NCBI GenBank assembly: GCA_002049945.1
Contig: MVCT01000036.1
Span: forward strand, 1 to 9,194
DNA: 9,194 nucleotides
Source: Candidatus Cloacimonas sp. 4484_140
Lineage (GTDB): Bacteria > Cloacimonadota > Cloacimonadia > JGIOTU-2
Direction: 5' to 3'
Shown here: piece after piece, positions 1 to 5,861 of the stretch
Numbering within the stretch: the stretch's first letter is position 1
Layout: every line of letters begins with the position of its first letter
The notes under the pieces: model-generated
Seen by the model: only the letters and a program-made list of their open reading frames with translations
Told to the model about the DNA's origin: nothing
Databases searched by the model: none
Made by a program: the position numbers and the translations under genes

Positions 1-877
1 GTTCGATAAGTTTTGGATCCCGCGCAATGCCTGCCACGCTTGCCTGAATAGTATAATCGATGTGATTCAAGCCGTTTTTAATAATTTGTTCGCACAACTC
101 TTCAAGATGAGCAGGATCAACAAAGATATTATCATCAATAAAAAACAGTGCCTTTACTCCATTTTGCGAAGCCAGTTTTATATCCTCGATAACACGCTCG
201 ATCGGATACTTGCGGAAGGTTCTTCCGTACATCTGGGGCATACAACAGAAATCGCAGCTCATTGTACAGCCCCGTGACGTTTCGACAACATCGGCTTTTT
301 TACCAAAAATTGAATAGTGCTTTGTTATTCTTGAGGATCGATCAGGTAGTTTTATGTTTTCAAGATCGAGAATTGTCTGCCTGGGATTATGGACAAAATT
401 CCCTTTTTCTTTAAAGGAAAGGTTTGAAATTTTTGTAACATCATCATTATTGGACAGTGCTTTTATCAACCTGTTAAATGCAACCTCTCCCTCACATCGA
501 ACGAGATAATCAATATATTTCTTTTCCTTAGATTCTGAGATGAGCCCATAAGCTAAAGTTGGATGGTAACCGCCAAAAACAATGACAATTTCTTTTTTGA
601 ACTGTTTCACTATCTTCGCGATCTGTACTGCTGTTTCATATTGAAAGCTCATGCAGGTCAATCCAAGAATATGAGGGTGAAATCTCTTCAACAATTTGAT
701 AATATAGTTCTTAATATTGTGCTGAACCATTAAAAGATCTGCAATTATAACTCTCTCCAAAAAGGATGCATCCAGATTCCCTGATAAAGATGAAAGCCCC
801 AGCGAAGGAACACGCATCCCTTTATAGAATCCCACTGTGTAGTTGGGCATCGAGAGAAGCAAAATCCTCTGTTTCAT
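1..877 (-). CDS. B12-binding radical SAM protein, 5' part (continues beyond left edge)
   Basis: Reading the minus strand from ATG at 877-875 gives 292 uninterrupted codons that run off position 1, so the C-terminus is missing. The N-terminal ~150 residues look like a cobalamin-binding Rossmann domain (PF02310 type), with the strand/loop VFGGYHPT typical of the family. A radical SAM domain (PF04055) follows: ETSRGCTMSCDFCC contains the CX3CX2C motif, with C204, C208 and C211 expected to bind the [4Fe-4S] cluster that cleaves S-adenosylmethionine. FFIDDNIF further on is the usual second-strand signature. The architecture is COG1032; members perform methylations, ring contractions or other radical reactions, and the substrate cannot be told from the sequence. 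AGGA lies about 6 bases before the ATG and supports this start. It is divergent from the Mut7-C gene and has its own promoter at 898-926. Confidence 0.9.
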   Translation of the reverse strand, partial: MKQRILLLSMPNYTVGFYKGMRVPSLGLSSLSGNLDASFLERVIIADLLMVQHNIKNYIIKLLKRFHPHILGLTCMSFQYETAVQIAKIVKQFKKEIVIVFGGYHPTLAYGLISESKEKKYIDYLVRCEGEVAFNRLIKALSNNDDVTKISNLSFKEKGNFVHNPRQTILDLENIKLPDRSSRITKHYSIFGKKADVVETSRGCTMSCDFCCMPQMYGRTFRKYPIERVIEDIKLASQNGVKALFFIDDNIFVDPAHLEELCEQIIKNGLNHIDYTIQASVAGIARDPKLIE

Positions 878-897
878 ATATTTCCTATTTAGGTGAA

Positions 898-926
898 AAA
901 ATACCCACATAACAATTGTTTGACAA
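898..926 (-). promoter_or_regulatory. Promoter of the radical SAM gene
   Basis: On the minus strand, TTGTCA (926-921) is followed after 17 bases by TATTTT (903-898). Transcription would start near 891, giving a leader of about 14 bases that contains the AGGA ribosome site before ATG 877. The -35 box overlaps that of the opposite promoter by five bases. Assignment is by consensus only. Confidence 0.5.
911..920. promoter_or_regulatory. 10-bp perfect palindrome next to the shared -35 (possible operator)
   Basis: AACAATTGTT is its own reverse complement. It abuts the plus-strand TTGACA and lies within the spacer of the minus-strand promoter, so a dimeric protein bound here could touch both promoters. 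The related half-sites ACAATT and AATTGT recur at 1672-1691. At this AT content a 10-base palindrome can occur by chance. Confidence 0.25.
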
Positions 927-949
927 CTTTTTTATCATTATGCTGTTAT
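920..949 (+). promoter_or_regulatory. Promoter of the Mut7-C gene (probably leaderless transcript)
   Basis: A consensus TTGACA (920-925) is followed after 18 bases by TGTTAT (944-949), which carries an extended -10 TG at 941-942. The start of transcription would be near 956-957, directly before the ATG at 958. No Shine-Dalgarno sequence precedes that ATG, which fits a leaderless mRNA. The promoter overlaps the two upstream in-frame starts (TTG 916, ATG 940), so these are unlikely to be used. Confidence 0.55.
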
Positions 950-957
950 ATTGTATT

Positions 958-1419
958 ATGAATTTCACTCCAAAATTCGCAGTTGATAAAATGCTTGGCA
1001 AACTGGCAAAATGGCTTCGCCTCTTGGGTTATGATACATTTTATAGAAATAAGATCAAACCGGCAACCCTTCTTAGCATTGCCCAGAGTGATGACCGCAT
1101 TATTGTCACGAGAAATCACTATTTTCTTAAACATCCTTTTCCAGTTCCTATTCTCTTTCTAAAAGCCAACGCTCTTGAACAGCAGCTTCTCAGGGTCAAT
1201 GAGCAGTATCCTCTTCAAAGAAAGAAAGCATTCTCCCGATGTCCCCTTTGCAATAATGTAACTACTTCTATTGAAAAGGAATATGTAGAGAGACTCGTGC
1301 CAGAGTATGTGTTTAATACACAAGAGCACTTCCATCAATGCATCCGTTGCGGAAAAATATATTGGAATGGCACTCATCTGCAAAAAGCACTCGCATTCCT
1401 TGAAAAAATCGGACTGTAG
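958..1419 (+). CDS. Mut7-C RNase-fold domain protein with C-terminal zinc ribbon
   Basis: A 153-residue protein from ATG 958. It opens with FAVDKMLGKLAKWLRLLGYDT, the hallmark of the Mut7-C family (PF01927, formerly DUF82), predicted to have a PIN-like RNase fold. The Asp in AVDKML and the acidic/basic run DDRIIVTRN are the expected active-site neighbourhood. The C-terminal part carries two cysteine pairs, CPLC and CIRC, followed by GKIYWNGTH, which together form the zinc ribbon of the family. Length is normal for stand-alone members, which are widespread but without a settled cellular role; RNA cleavage or processing is a prediction. The frame can be extended upstream to TTG 916, but that extension is hydrophobic, not family-like, and overlaps a strong promoter, so I chose ATG 958. 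Confidence 0.88.
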   Translation: MNFTPKFAVDKMLGKLAKWLRLLGYDTFYRNKIKPATLLSIAQSDDRIIVTRNHYFLKHPFPVPILFLKANALEQQLLRVNEQYPLQRKKAFSRCPLCNNVTTSIEKEYVERLVPEYVFNTQEHFHQCIRCGKIYWNGTHLQKALAFLEKIGL

Positions 1420-1470
1420 GCACTTAAAAAATAAAACTTACAAGCAAGTTGTCTTGGAAATAAAGATTCT

Positions 1471-1524
1471 CGCAAAGACGCCAGCCTTCGCAACGCTTCG
1501 GCTTGGCAGGCAAAGAACGCAAAG
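1471..1524. repeat. Degenerate GCAAAGA(A)CGC dispersed-type repeat with hairpin
   Basis: CGCAAAGACGC (1471-1481) and GCAAAGAACGC (1510-1520, continuing AAAGG) are near copies in direct orientation. Between them 1480-1507 can fold into a hairpin: GCCAGCC pairs with GGCTTGGC with one bulged T. Similar GCAAAGACGC-rich islands occur between genes in many environmental bacterial genomes, which is recollection and not a search result. It is probably a REP-like element or remnant, with no coding role. Confidence 0.45.
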
Positions 1525-1557
1525 GAAAAAGAGAAATATTTTTAAAAGCTACTACCG

Positions 1558-1621
1558 TTTCAAAAAAATTCTCGTTCCTTCCTAAAGCTTTCGGGACATT
1601 TGGGGACGCGATTTTTTGAAA
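1558..1621. repeat. Imperfect inverted repeat, about 64 bases
   Basis: TTTCAAAAAAAT (1558-1569) faces ATTTTTTGAAA (1611-1621), differing only by one A. Pairing partly continues inward (CTCGTTCC against GGGGACGCG) with mismatches, leaving a loop of roughly 25 bases. There is no T-run placed as in a terminator, and the gene upstream ends 140 bases earlier. It could be a miniature mobile remnant or a structured RNA segment. Confidence 0.35.
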
Positions 1622-1630
1622 AGTTTTACT

Positions 1631-1660
1631 TTGATTACATTTGTGGGGATGAGATAAAAT
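1631..1660 (+). promoter_or_regulatory. Possible promoter inside the intergenic region
   Basis: TTGATT (1631-1636) and TAAAAT (1655-1660) are separated by 18 bases. The -10 matches five of six consensus bases and the -35 four of six. It would start a transcript near 1667 that meets the terminator at 1704-1728. AT-rich DNA gives such matches by chance, so this is weak. Confidence 0.25.
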
Positions 1661-1703
1661 TAATTTGAAATACAATTTCTTTAACAATTGTAGAAGGTGT
1701 CTC

Positions 1704-1728
1704 CCACTCAGAAAGTGGTCTTTTTTTT
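1704..1728 (+). terminator. Rho-independent terminator-like hairpin with T8 tract
   Basis: CCACT (1704-1708) and AGTGG (1714-1718) form a 5-bp stem with loop CAGAA, followed by TC and eight T residues (1721-1728). The stem is short but the T-run is classic. It lies 285 bases after the Mut7-C stop, so it ends either a long 3' tail of that mRNA or a separate short transcript starting near 1667. Confidence 0.5.
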
Positions 1729-1862
1729 ATGTTTGTCATAGATAAAAATAGTCACTTAATTCTATAATTCTGCCATATTTCGGCAAAATAATTTCATTAA
1801 TCTCTTAGAAATCTTTTATAGAGAGTATTTACATGGTTATAGTTTTTTAATCAACTTTTTCA

Positions 1863-1888
1863 TTCGTGTTATTTCGTGTTATTTCGTG
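1863..1888. repeat. Threefold ATTCGTG/TTCGTGTTAT direct repeat
   Basis: ATTCGTGTT, ATTTCGTGTT and ATTTCGTGG follow one another with a period of about 10 bases, then TTAAATCTTTTCCGG. The unit is too short and too few for CRISPR, and there are no spacers. Phrases like this occur between genes in various environmental genomes, by recollection. I see no function. Confidence 0.4.
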
Positions 1889-1950
1889 GTTAAATCTTTT
1901 CCGGTTTATCCGAGTTATGATGACACACTATAAAAGCAGCTTTATAAAAT

Positions 1951-1978
1951 TTGACACTGCAAAACGAGGTCATAAATT
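1951..1978 (+). promoter_or_regulatory. Promoter of rpmE
   Basis: A perfect TTGACA (1951-1956) is followed after 16 bases by TAAATT (1973-1978, four of six matches). Transcription would begin near 1985, giving a leader of about 33 bases that contains the rpmE ribosome site GGAG (2005-2008). Confidence 0.45.
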
Positions 1979-2017
1979 GTGCAACAATACAAAATGTAAT
2001 AAACGGAGTTCATATAT

Positions 2018-2245
2018 ATGAAAAAAGATATTCATCCAAAGTATCAAAAATGTGTTGTGAAATGCGCCTGCGGAAACACTTTTGAGACCAGAGATACCCT
2101 GCCGGAAATCCACGTGGAGATCTGCTCGGAATGCCATCCCTTTTATACAGGCAAAAAGAAATTAGTGGATAGCGCAGGACGTATCGAAAAATTCAGAAAA
2201 AAATACAGCAAATTCGAGACAAAAAAAGAAGAAAAAGAACAATAG
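2018..2245 (+). CDS. rpmE: 50S ribosomal protein L31, zinc-binding (type A, C+)
   Basis: This 75-residue protein begins MKKDIHPKY and has CACGNTFETRD, then ICSECHPFYTGKKKLVDSAGRIEKFRKKY, the standard L31 type A sequence. C16, C18, C36 and C39 are the four zinc-binding cysteines, so this is the zinc-containing C+ form and not the zinc-independent paralogue. C12 is extra. L31 bridges the large and small ribosomal subunits. The C-terminus ends in a Lys/Glu-rich tail (KKEEKEQ), slightly longer than in E. coli. GGAG at 2005-2008 lies nine bases before the ATG, and a promoter sits about 40 bases upstream of that. It leads the rpmE-DUF1385-prfA cluster, a gene order seen in many bacteria. Confidence 0.97.
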   Translation: MKKDIHPKYQKCVVKCACGNTFETRDTLPEIHVEICSECHPFYTGKKKLVDSAGRIEKFRKKYSKFETKKEEKEQ

Positions 2246-2250
2246 CATTT

Positions 2251-2267
2251 CTCCAAAGGGGAGTTTT
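2251..2267 (+). terminator. Weak hairpin and T4 after rpmE
   Basis: CTCC (2251-2254) can pair with GGAG (2260-2263) around a five-base loop, followed by TTTT. A 4-bp stem and four T residues make at best an attenuator that would lower readthrough from rpmE into the DUF1385 gene. Confidence 0.22.
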
Positions 2268-2331
2268 ACAAACCTTGAACACACCTTACTTAAAGATTCA
2301 GTAGAACACTTATATCAAAAATAAATAGCTT

Positions 2332-3306
2332 ATGAAAAAAAAACCGGAAATAGCTGTGGGCGGACAGGCAGTTATTGAGGGCGTGATGATGCGCGGACCT
2401 CAGCATATTGCCACTGCTCTACGAAAAAAGGACGGACACATCGTTCTGAAAAAAGATGAGTTCATATCCAAGACCAAGACAAATAAATTTTTTGGACTGC
2501 CTATCATACGAGGATTTGTCTCTCTTATTGAAATGCTCTCCATCGGCATCAAAACACTAAATTTTTCTGCTGAAGAAGCAATAAAGGATGAGGAAGAGGA
2601 TAAGCCGAACAAAAAGAAGAATAACATCTTTCTTGATAAACTTTATACTGTATTCTCCTATATTTTTGCTTTCGGACTTGCCTTTCTTCTCTTTGTATTT
2701 CTTCCCTACCGCATTGCTTACTGGATAAATATTGAGAAAACAAGCATCCTCTTCAACCTGATTGCCGGATGTATCAGAATCGTTTTCTTTGTAGTGTATA
2801 TTTATCTCATCAGCTTCCTCAAGGATGTTCGCCGATTATTCCAATATCACGGTGCAGAACATAAATCTGTTTTTGCCTATGAGGGAAACCCCGATTTTAC
2901 TATCGATGACACCAAGCAGTACAGAACCTTTCATCCCCGCTGCGGCACCAGTTTCATGCTGATCGTAATGGTCATTGCAATACTTGTGTTCTCAATTTTT
3001 GATACGATCCTTGCACTCATACTTGGACATGCAATTCCTCTTGGAATTCGAATAGTTCTGCATTTACTGCTGCTCCCTTTTGTTTCGGGAATTTCTTATG
3101 AAATTTTGAGATATTCCGGAAAAAATATCAATCACTGGTTGGTGCGAGCATTTTCCGCTCCAGGACTGGCTTTGCAGAGAATTACAACACAAGAGCCCGA
3201 TAATCAGCAGCTCGAGGTTGCGATCTGTGCATTACACGCAGCACTCAATATGCCAATAAAACATCCAAACGTTGAAATTTTGAGCGATGACAAATCTTCT
3301 GAATAA
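2332..3306 (+). CDS. yqhQ: DUF1385 family membrane protein (YqhQ-like)
   Basis: A 324-residue protein of the DUF1385 family (PF07136, COG3872), function unsettled; it has been listed as a predicted metal-dependent enzyme. The N-terminal signature GGQAVIEGVMMRGP is at residues 10-23. An acidic/lysine-rich linker (82-97) precedes hydrophobic segments at about 105-132 and 138-163. The conserved soluble core follows: QYHGAEHKSVFAYE (171-184) and FHPRCGTSFM (200-209), where H173, H177, H201 and C204 are plausible metal ligands. Further membrane segments cover about 207-232 and 234-256, ending in the conserved SGISYEILR. The rpmE-DUF1385-prfA order is common and suggests a link to translation or cell envelope that is not explained. 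The start has no clear Shine-Dalgarno sequence. The 3' end overlaps prfA by 20 bases. Confidence 0.93.
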   Translation: MKKKPEIAVGGQAVIEGVMMRGPQHIATALRKKDGHIVLKKDEFISKTKTNKFFGLPIIRGFVSLIEMLSIGIKTLNFSAEEAIKDEEEDKPNKKKNNIFLDKLYTVFSYIFAFGLAFLLFVFLPYRIAYWINIEKTSILFNLIAGCIRIVFFVVYIYLISFLKDVRRLFQYHGAEHKSVFAYEGNPDFTIDDTKQYRTFHPRCGTSFMLIVMVIAILVFSIFDTILALILGHAIPLGIRIVLHLLLLPFVSGISYEILRYSGKNINHWLVRAFSAPGLALQRITTQEPDNQQLEVAICALHAALNMPIKHPNVEILSDDKSSE

Positions 3307-4360
3307 AGTTGAAGAGCTTAAGCAGGAATATTCCAAACTGGAAAAGCAGCTTGCTGATCCGAAGATCATTACTCAGCTTGATCGATATAAGCAAATTTCT
3401 GCGCGTTACAAGGAAATTTCAGAAATACTGCAATACGCAAAGGAACTTCAAACTAACATCGAAGCCCTGGAAGAGAACAAAAAATCACTGAAGCATGAAG
3501 ACGAAGATGAGCTTGTCTTTCTCATAGAAGAAGAAAATACAAATCTGGAAAGTATTGTCGAAAACCTTACACACAAACTGAAAACAATGCTCATTCCGAA
3601 AGATGAAAATGATGAAAAAAAAGCTATCATGGAAATACGGGCAGGTACTGGTGGTGAGGAAGCAGCTCTTTTTGCATCCGACCTTTACAGGATGTACACT
3701 CATTTCATTGAGAATAAAGGATGGAAGATCGACATAATTAATTCCAATCCCACAGGCATGGGCGGTTTGAAGGAAATTTCCTTTGAAGTGCTGGGGAAAA
3801 ATGCCTATGGCACTCTAAAATTTGAAAGCGGAGTACATCGAGTCCAGCGTGTTCCTGAAACGGAATCCTCAGGAAGAATACACACTTCTGCTGCTTCTGT
3901 GGTTGTATTGCCCGAGGCAGAAGAGATCGATTTTGATATTGATGAGAATGATCTGAAGGTCGATGTGTACCGCTCATCAGGTCCCGGTGGACAAAGTGTC
4001 AATACGACAGATTCGGCCGTGCGGATTACCCATATTCCTACAGGCACTGTCGTAACCTGTCAGGATGAGAAATCACAACTGAAAAATAAAAACAAAGCGA
4101 TGAAAGTGCTCCGCTCCCGATTGCTTGACCTGGAAATTCAGAAACAGCAACAATCCATTGCAAAGCAACGCAGATTAATGGTCGGCACAGGGGATAGAAG
4201 CGCAAAAATTCGCACCTATAATTACCCTCAATCACGTATTACTGATCATAGGATCAATTATACTTCTCATAATTTAGAATCATTTATGGATGGAAATATT
4301 GACGAACTCATCGACGCTCTGCATATTGCCATGCAGGAAGAGATGTTAAATAATGATTAA
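3287..4360 (+). CDS. prfA: Peptide chain release factor 1
   Basis: A 357-residue class I release factor of normal RF1 length. The N-terminal coiled domain (about 1-100) is followed by IRAGTGGEEAALFASDLYRMY (118-138), the PCRF domain signature. The codon-recognition region is HRVQRVPETESSGRIHTSA, with the P190-E191-T192 tripeptide in place of the SPF motif of RF2, so it should read UAA and UAG. GGQ is at 234-236 within SSGPGGQSVNTTDSAVRI; its glutamine is the methylation site and the motif triggers peptidyl-tRNA hydrolysis. The ATG lies inside the end of the DUF1385 gene, so translation is probably coupled. The methyltransferase gene prmC, which often follows prfA, is not in this window. Several genes here end in TAG or TGA; the TGA of the NifU-like gene implies an RF2 elsewhere. 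Confidence 0.97.
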   Translation: MTNLLNKVEELKQEYSKLEKQLADPKIITQLDRYKQISARYKEISEILQYAKELQTNIEALEENKKSLKHEDEDELVFLIEEENTNLESIVENLTHKLKTMLIPKDENDEKKAIMEIRAGTGGEEAALFASDLYRMYTHFIENKGWKIDIINSNPTGMGGLKEISFEVLGKNAYGTLKFESGVHRVQRVPETESSGRIHTSAASVVVLPEAEEIDFDIDENDLKVDVYRSSGPGGQSVNTTDSAVRITHIPTGTVVTCQDEKSQLKNKNKAMKVLRSRLLDLEIQKQQQSIAKQRRLMVGTGDRSAKIRTYNYPQSRITDHRINYTSHNLESFMDGNIDELIDALHIAMQEEMLNND

Positions 4361-4370
4361 CATCATTTTT
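4352..4370 (+). terminator. AT-rich hairpin over the prfA stop codon
   Basis: AATGAT (4352-4357) pairs with ATCATT (4362-4367) around TAAC, followed by TTT. The prfA stop (4358-4360) is in the loop. Six AT-rich pairs are weak; it may slow or partly end transcription before the next gene, or mean nothing. Confidence 0.2.
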
Positions 4371-4383
4371 GGTTAAAACATAA

Positions 4384-5625
4384 ATGATCAGCATTATTAT
4401 TGTCGCAATATTTTTTATTGGGTCTGCCTTTTTTTCCGGCAGTGAGATCGGTCTTGTATCCCTTGATAAGCACCGGTTGAAACACGAAGCTGCTAAAAGC
4501 AAGAGTAAAAAACGTCTTTACGATTTCATAACAAACCCTGATAAAGTGCTGGGCACTACCCTTATTGGTAATAATATATCGCTGATCATTGTTTCATCTG
4601 TCTTCACTGCCTTCATGATCAAATTGGATGTTATGTCTGAAACCCTTGCAGCACTGCTTCTTGCCGGCGGACTTCTTTTATTCGCTGAGATCATTCCTAA
4701 AATACTGATCAGAAATACCTGCAACACCTCAATTCCAAAAATGTTCTTTCTGATACGATTCTTCTCATTCTTATTTCATCCGCTTATCTGGGTGCTGAGC
4801 AAGATCAATAATGCATTCTTTAGACTATTTAAAATCAACAAAAAAAGCAGCACTCACCTCTTCACCAAAGATGACCTTTCTTATCTTCTTGGAGAAGCTG
4901 AAAAAGCTGGTCAGGTTAAGAAGGATGAACACGACCTTATTGAAGAAGTGCTGGACTTCCGTGATCTGACAGTGAAAAATATTATGATCCCTCGAACCAA
5001 TATTGTTGGCGTCAAAGCAGATACTCCTATCCGGGAAGTTATCAATTTAGTTAAGGAAGTCGGGTTTACCCGTTTCCCTGTTTATTCAGTAGATATCGAT
5101 CATATCGACGGCATGCTTATCATTCACGATCTTCTGGAAGTAAAAGACCTTTCATTAAATGCAGAAAAATTTATCCGGGATGCTTATTTTGTACCCGAGA
5201 TAATGAAAGCAACTACCCTGCTTAAAAAGATGCAGCAGAAAAAAACCCCTATCGCAGTGGTGGTGGATGAATACGGCGGTACTGCGGGTATTATTTCTGT
5301 AGAAGACCTCCTTGAGGAGCTTGTCGGGGAGATCGAGGACGAATATGATGCCCAGGAAAATGATATCAGCAAATTGAATGACACAACCCTTCTCGTTAAC
5401 GGTGAGGTTGAGATCGAGCGCTTAATTGAAGATTATAATATCGATCTTGATGAAGGTGATTATGAAACCCTCGCAGGAATGCTTATTGAAAAGTTTGAGC
5501 GTATTCCACGATACAATGAAACATTAATAATTAAGAATTATGAGTTCACTATTAAGCAGGTTACCGCTAAAAAAATAGAGAAGGTGTTGGTTAAAATTCT
5601 CCCTCAGCAGGAAGAATCCGTTTAA
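4384..5625 (+). CDS. CNNM/DUF21-CBS-CorC domain membrane protein (hemolysin C/CorC-like)
   Basis: A 413-residue inner-membrane protein with the full CNNM-type layout. The DUF21 transmembrane domain (PF01595) covers about 1-150: helix 1 leads into FFSGSEIGLVSLDKHRL, with the SGSE motif, then hydrophobic stretches at about 58-79, 86-108 and 118-140. Paired CBS domains (about 195-320) include KNIMIPRTNIV and AVVVDEYGGTAGIISVEDLLEELVGEIEDEYD. The C-terminal CorC_HlyC domain (PF03471) spans about 332-405 with the typical DYETLAGMLIEKF. Family members are linked to magnesium and other cation export or homeostasis, with CBS domains sensing nucleotides; hemolysin in old names is misleading. It begins 23 bases after prfA without a visible ribosome site. 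Its stop codon overlaps that of the convergent gene. Which ion it handles cannot be told. Confidence 0.93.
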   Translation: MISIIIVAIFFIGSAFFSGSEIGLVSLDKHRLKHEAAKSKSKKRLYDFITNPDKVLGTTLIGNNISLIIVSSVFTAFMIKLDVMSETLAALLLAGGLLLFAEIIPKILIRNTCNTSIPKMFFLIRFFSFLFHPLIWVLSKINNAFFRLFKINKKSSTHLFTKDDLSYLLGEAEKAGQVKKDEHDLIEEVLDFRDLTVKNIMIPRTNIVGVKADTPIREVINLVKEVGFTRFPVYSVDIDHIDGMLIIHDLLEVKDLSLNAEKFIRDAYFVPEIMKATTLLKKMQQKKTPIAVVVDEYGGTAGIISVEDLLEELVGEIEDEYDAQENDISKLNDTTLLVNGEVEIERLIEDYNIDLDEGDYETLAGMLIEKFERIPRYNETLIIKNYEFTIKQVTAKKIEKVLVKILPQQEESV

Positions 5626-5861
5626 CTTTCTTCCTCTCCCGAACAGTCTTCAGAAACTTTCTTTTTCATTTTGAGTTTGGGAAAATACTTCTTTTTTAAC
5701 TTATCGACAAGTTCGTTTAACTTTTTATTATCAATCAATCCCAGCCCTACTGCGATCAAAAGGATTCCCTGTAAAAAGGGAGTGAATAATCCTATAATAC
5801 CGAGCCCAAGAATCGAGTAACCGGCGATCTTTTTAAATGGAGTTTTTGCTTTCACGCTCAA
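5622..5861 (-). CDS. Small membrane protein with glycine-rich helical hairpin (PGPGW-like)
   Basis: A 79-residue protein I cannot assign firmly. Residues 1-12 are basic (KAKTPFKK), followed by two hydrophobic segments, IAGYSILGLGIIGLF and QGILLIAVGLGLI, joined by TPF. A charged, lysine-rich tail (KLNELVDKLKKKYFPKLKMKKK) ends in acidic SEDCSGEEES. The two-helix plan resembles the PGPGW family of small bacterial membrane proteins (PF09656), but the PGPGW motif itself is absent. The start is TTG at 5861, overlapping the TGA stop of the NifU-like gene by four bases (TTGA); GTG at 5855-5853 is an alternative. The overlap indicates translational coupling. Its stop shares the TTAA of the convergent CNNM gene. 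Function unknown; a link to iron-sulfur assembly is suggested only by position. Confidence 0.7.
   Translation of the reverse strand: MSVKAKTPFKKIAGYSILGLGIIGLFTPFLQGILLIAVGLGLIDNKKLNELVDKLKKKYFPKLKMKKKVSEDCSGEEES

Larger units (their letters stand above)
1420..2017. other. 598-base intergenic region without a convincing gene
   Basis: No ORF here looks like a protein. The region holds degenerate GCAAAGA(A)CGC repeats around a hairpin (1471-1524), a longer imperfect inverted repeat (1558-1621), a candidate short transcript (about 1631-1728) ending in a terminator-like hairpin, a threefold TTCGTGTTAT-type repeat (1863-1888) and the rpmE promoter (1951-1978). Composition is uneven: AT-rich stretches alternate with GC-richer repeat islands. 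Confidence 0.75.

Noticed and set aside
62..277. 71-codon plus-strand ORF at the left edge
   Set aside because: It is the antisense shadow of the radical SAM gene, which has clear motifs.
916..957. Longer N-terminus for the Mut7-C protein (TTG 916 or ATG 940)
   Set aside because: The extension overlaps a consensus promoter and is not family-like; family members begin close to the FAVDKML motif.
1307..1585. 92-codon plus-strand ORF overlapping the Mut7-C end
   Set aside because: It is out of frame with Mut7-C over its first third and then reads through the repeat island; no domain-like sequence.
1424..1687. 87-codon minus-strand ORF in the intergenic region
   Set aside because: Its translation follows the GCAAAGACGC repeat and inverted repeat, has no family look and no ribosome site. 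It appears to be open by chance.
1863..1890. CRISPR array
   Set aside because: Units of about 10 bases directly adjoin with no spacers, and there are only three.
3738..4047. Overlapping minus-strand ORFs inside prfA
   Set aside because: They are shadows of the strongly conserved PCRF and GGQ coding region.
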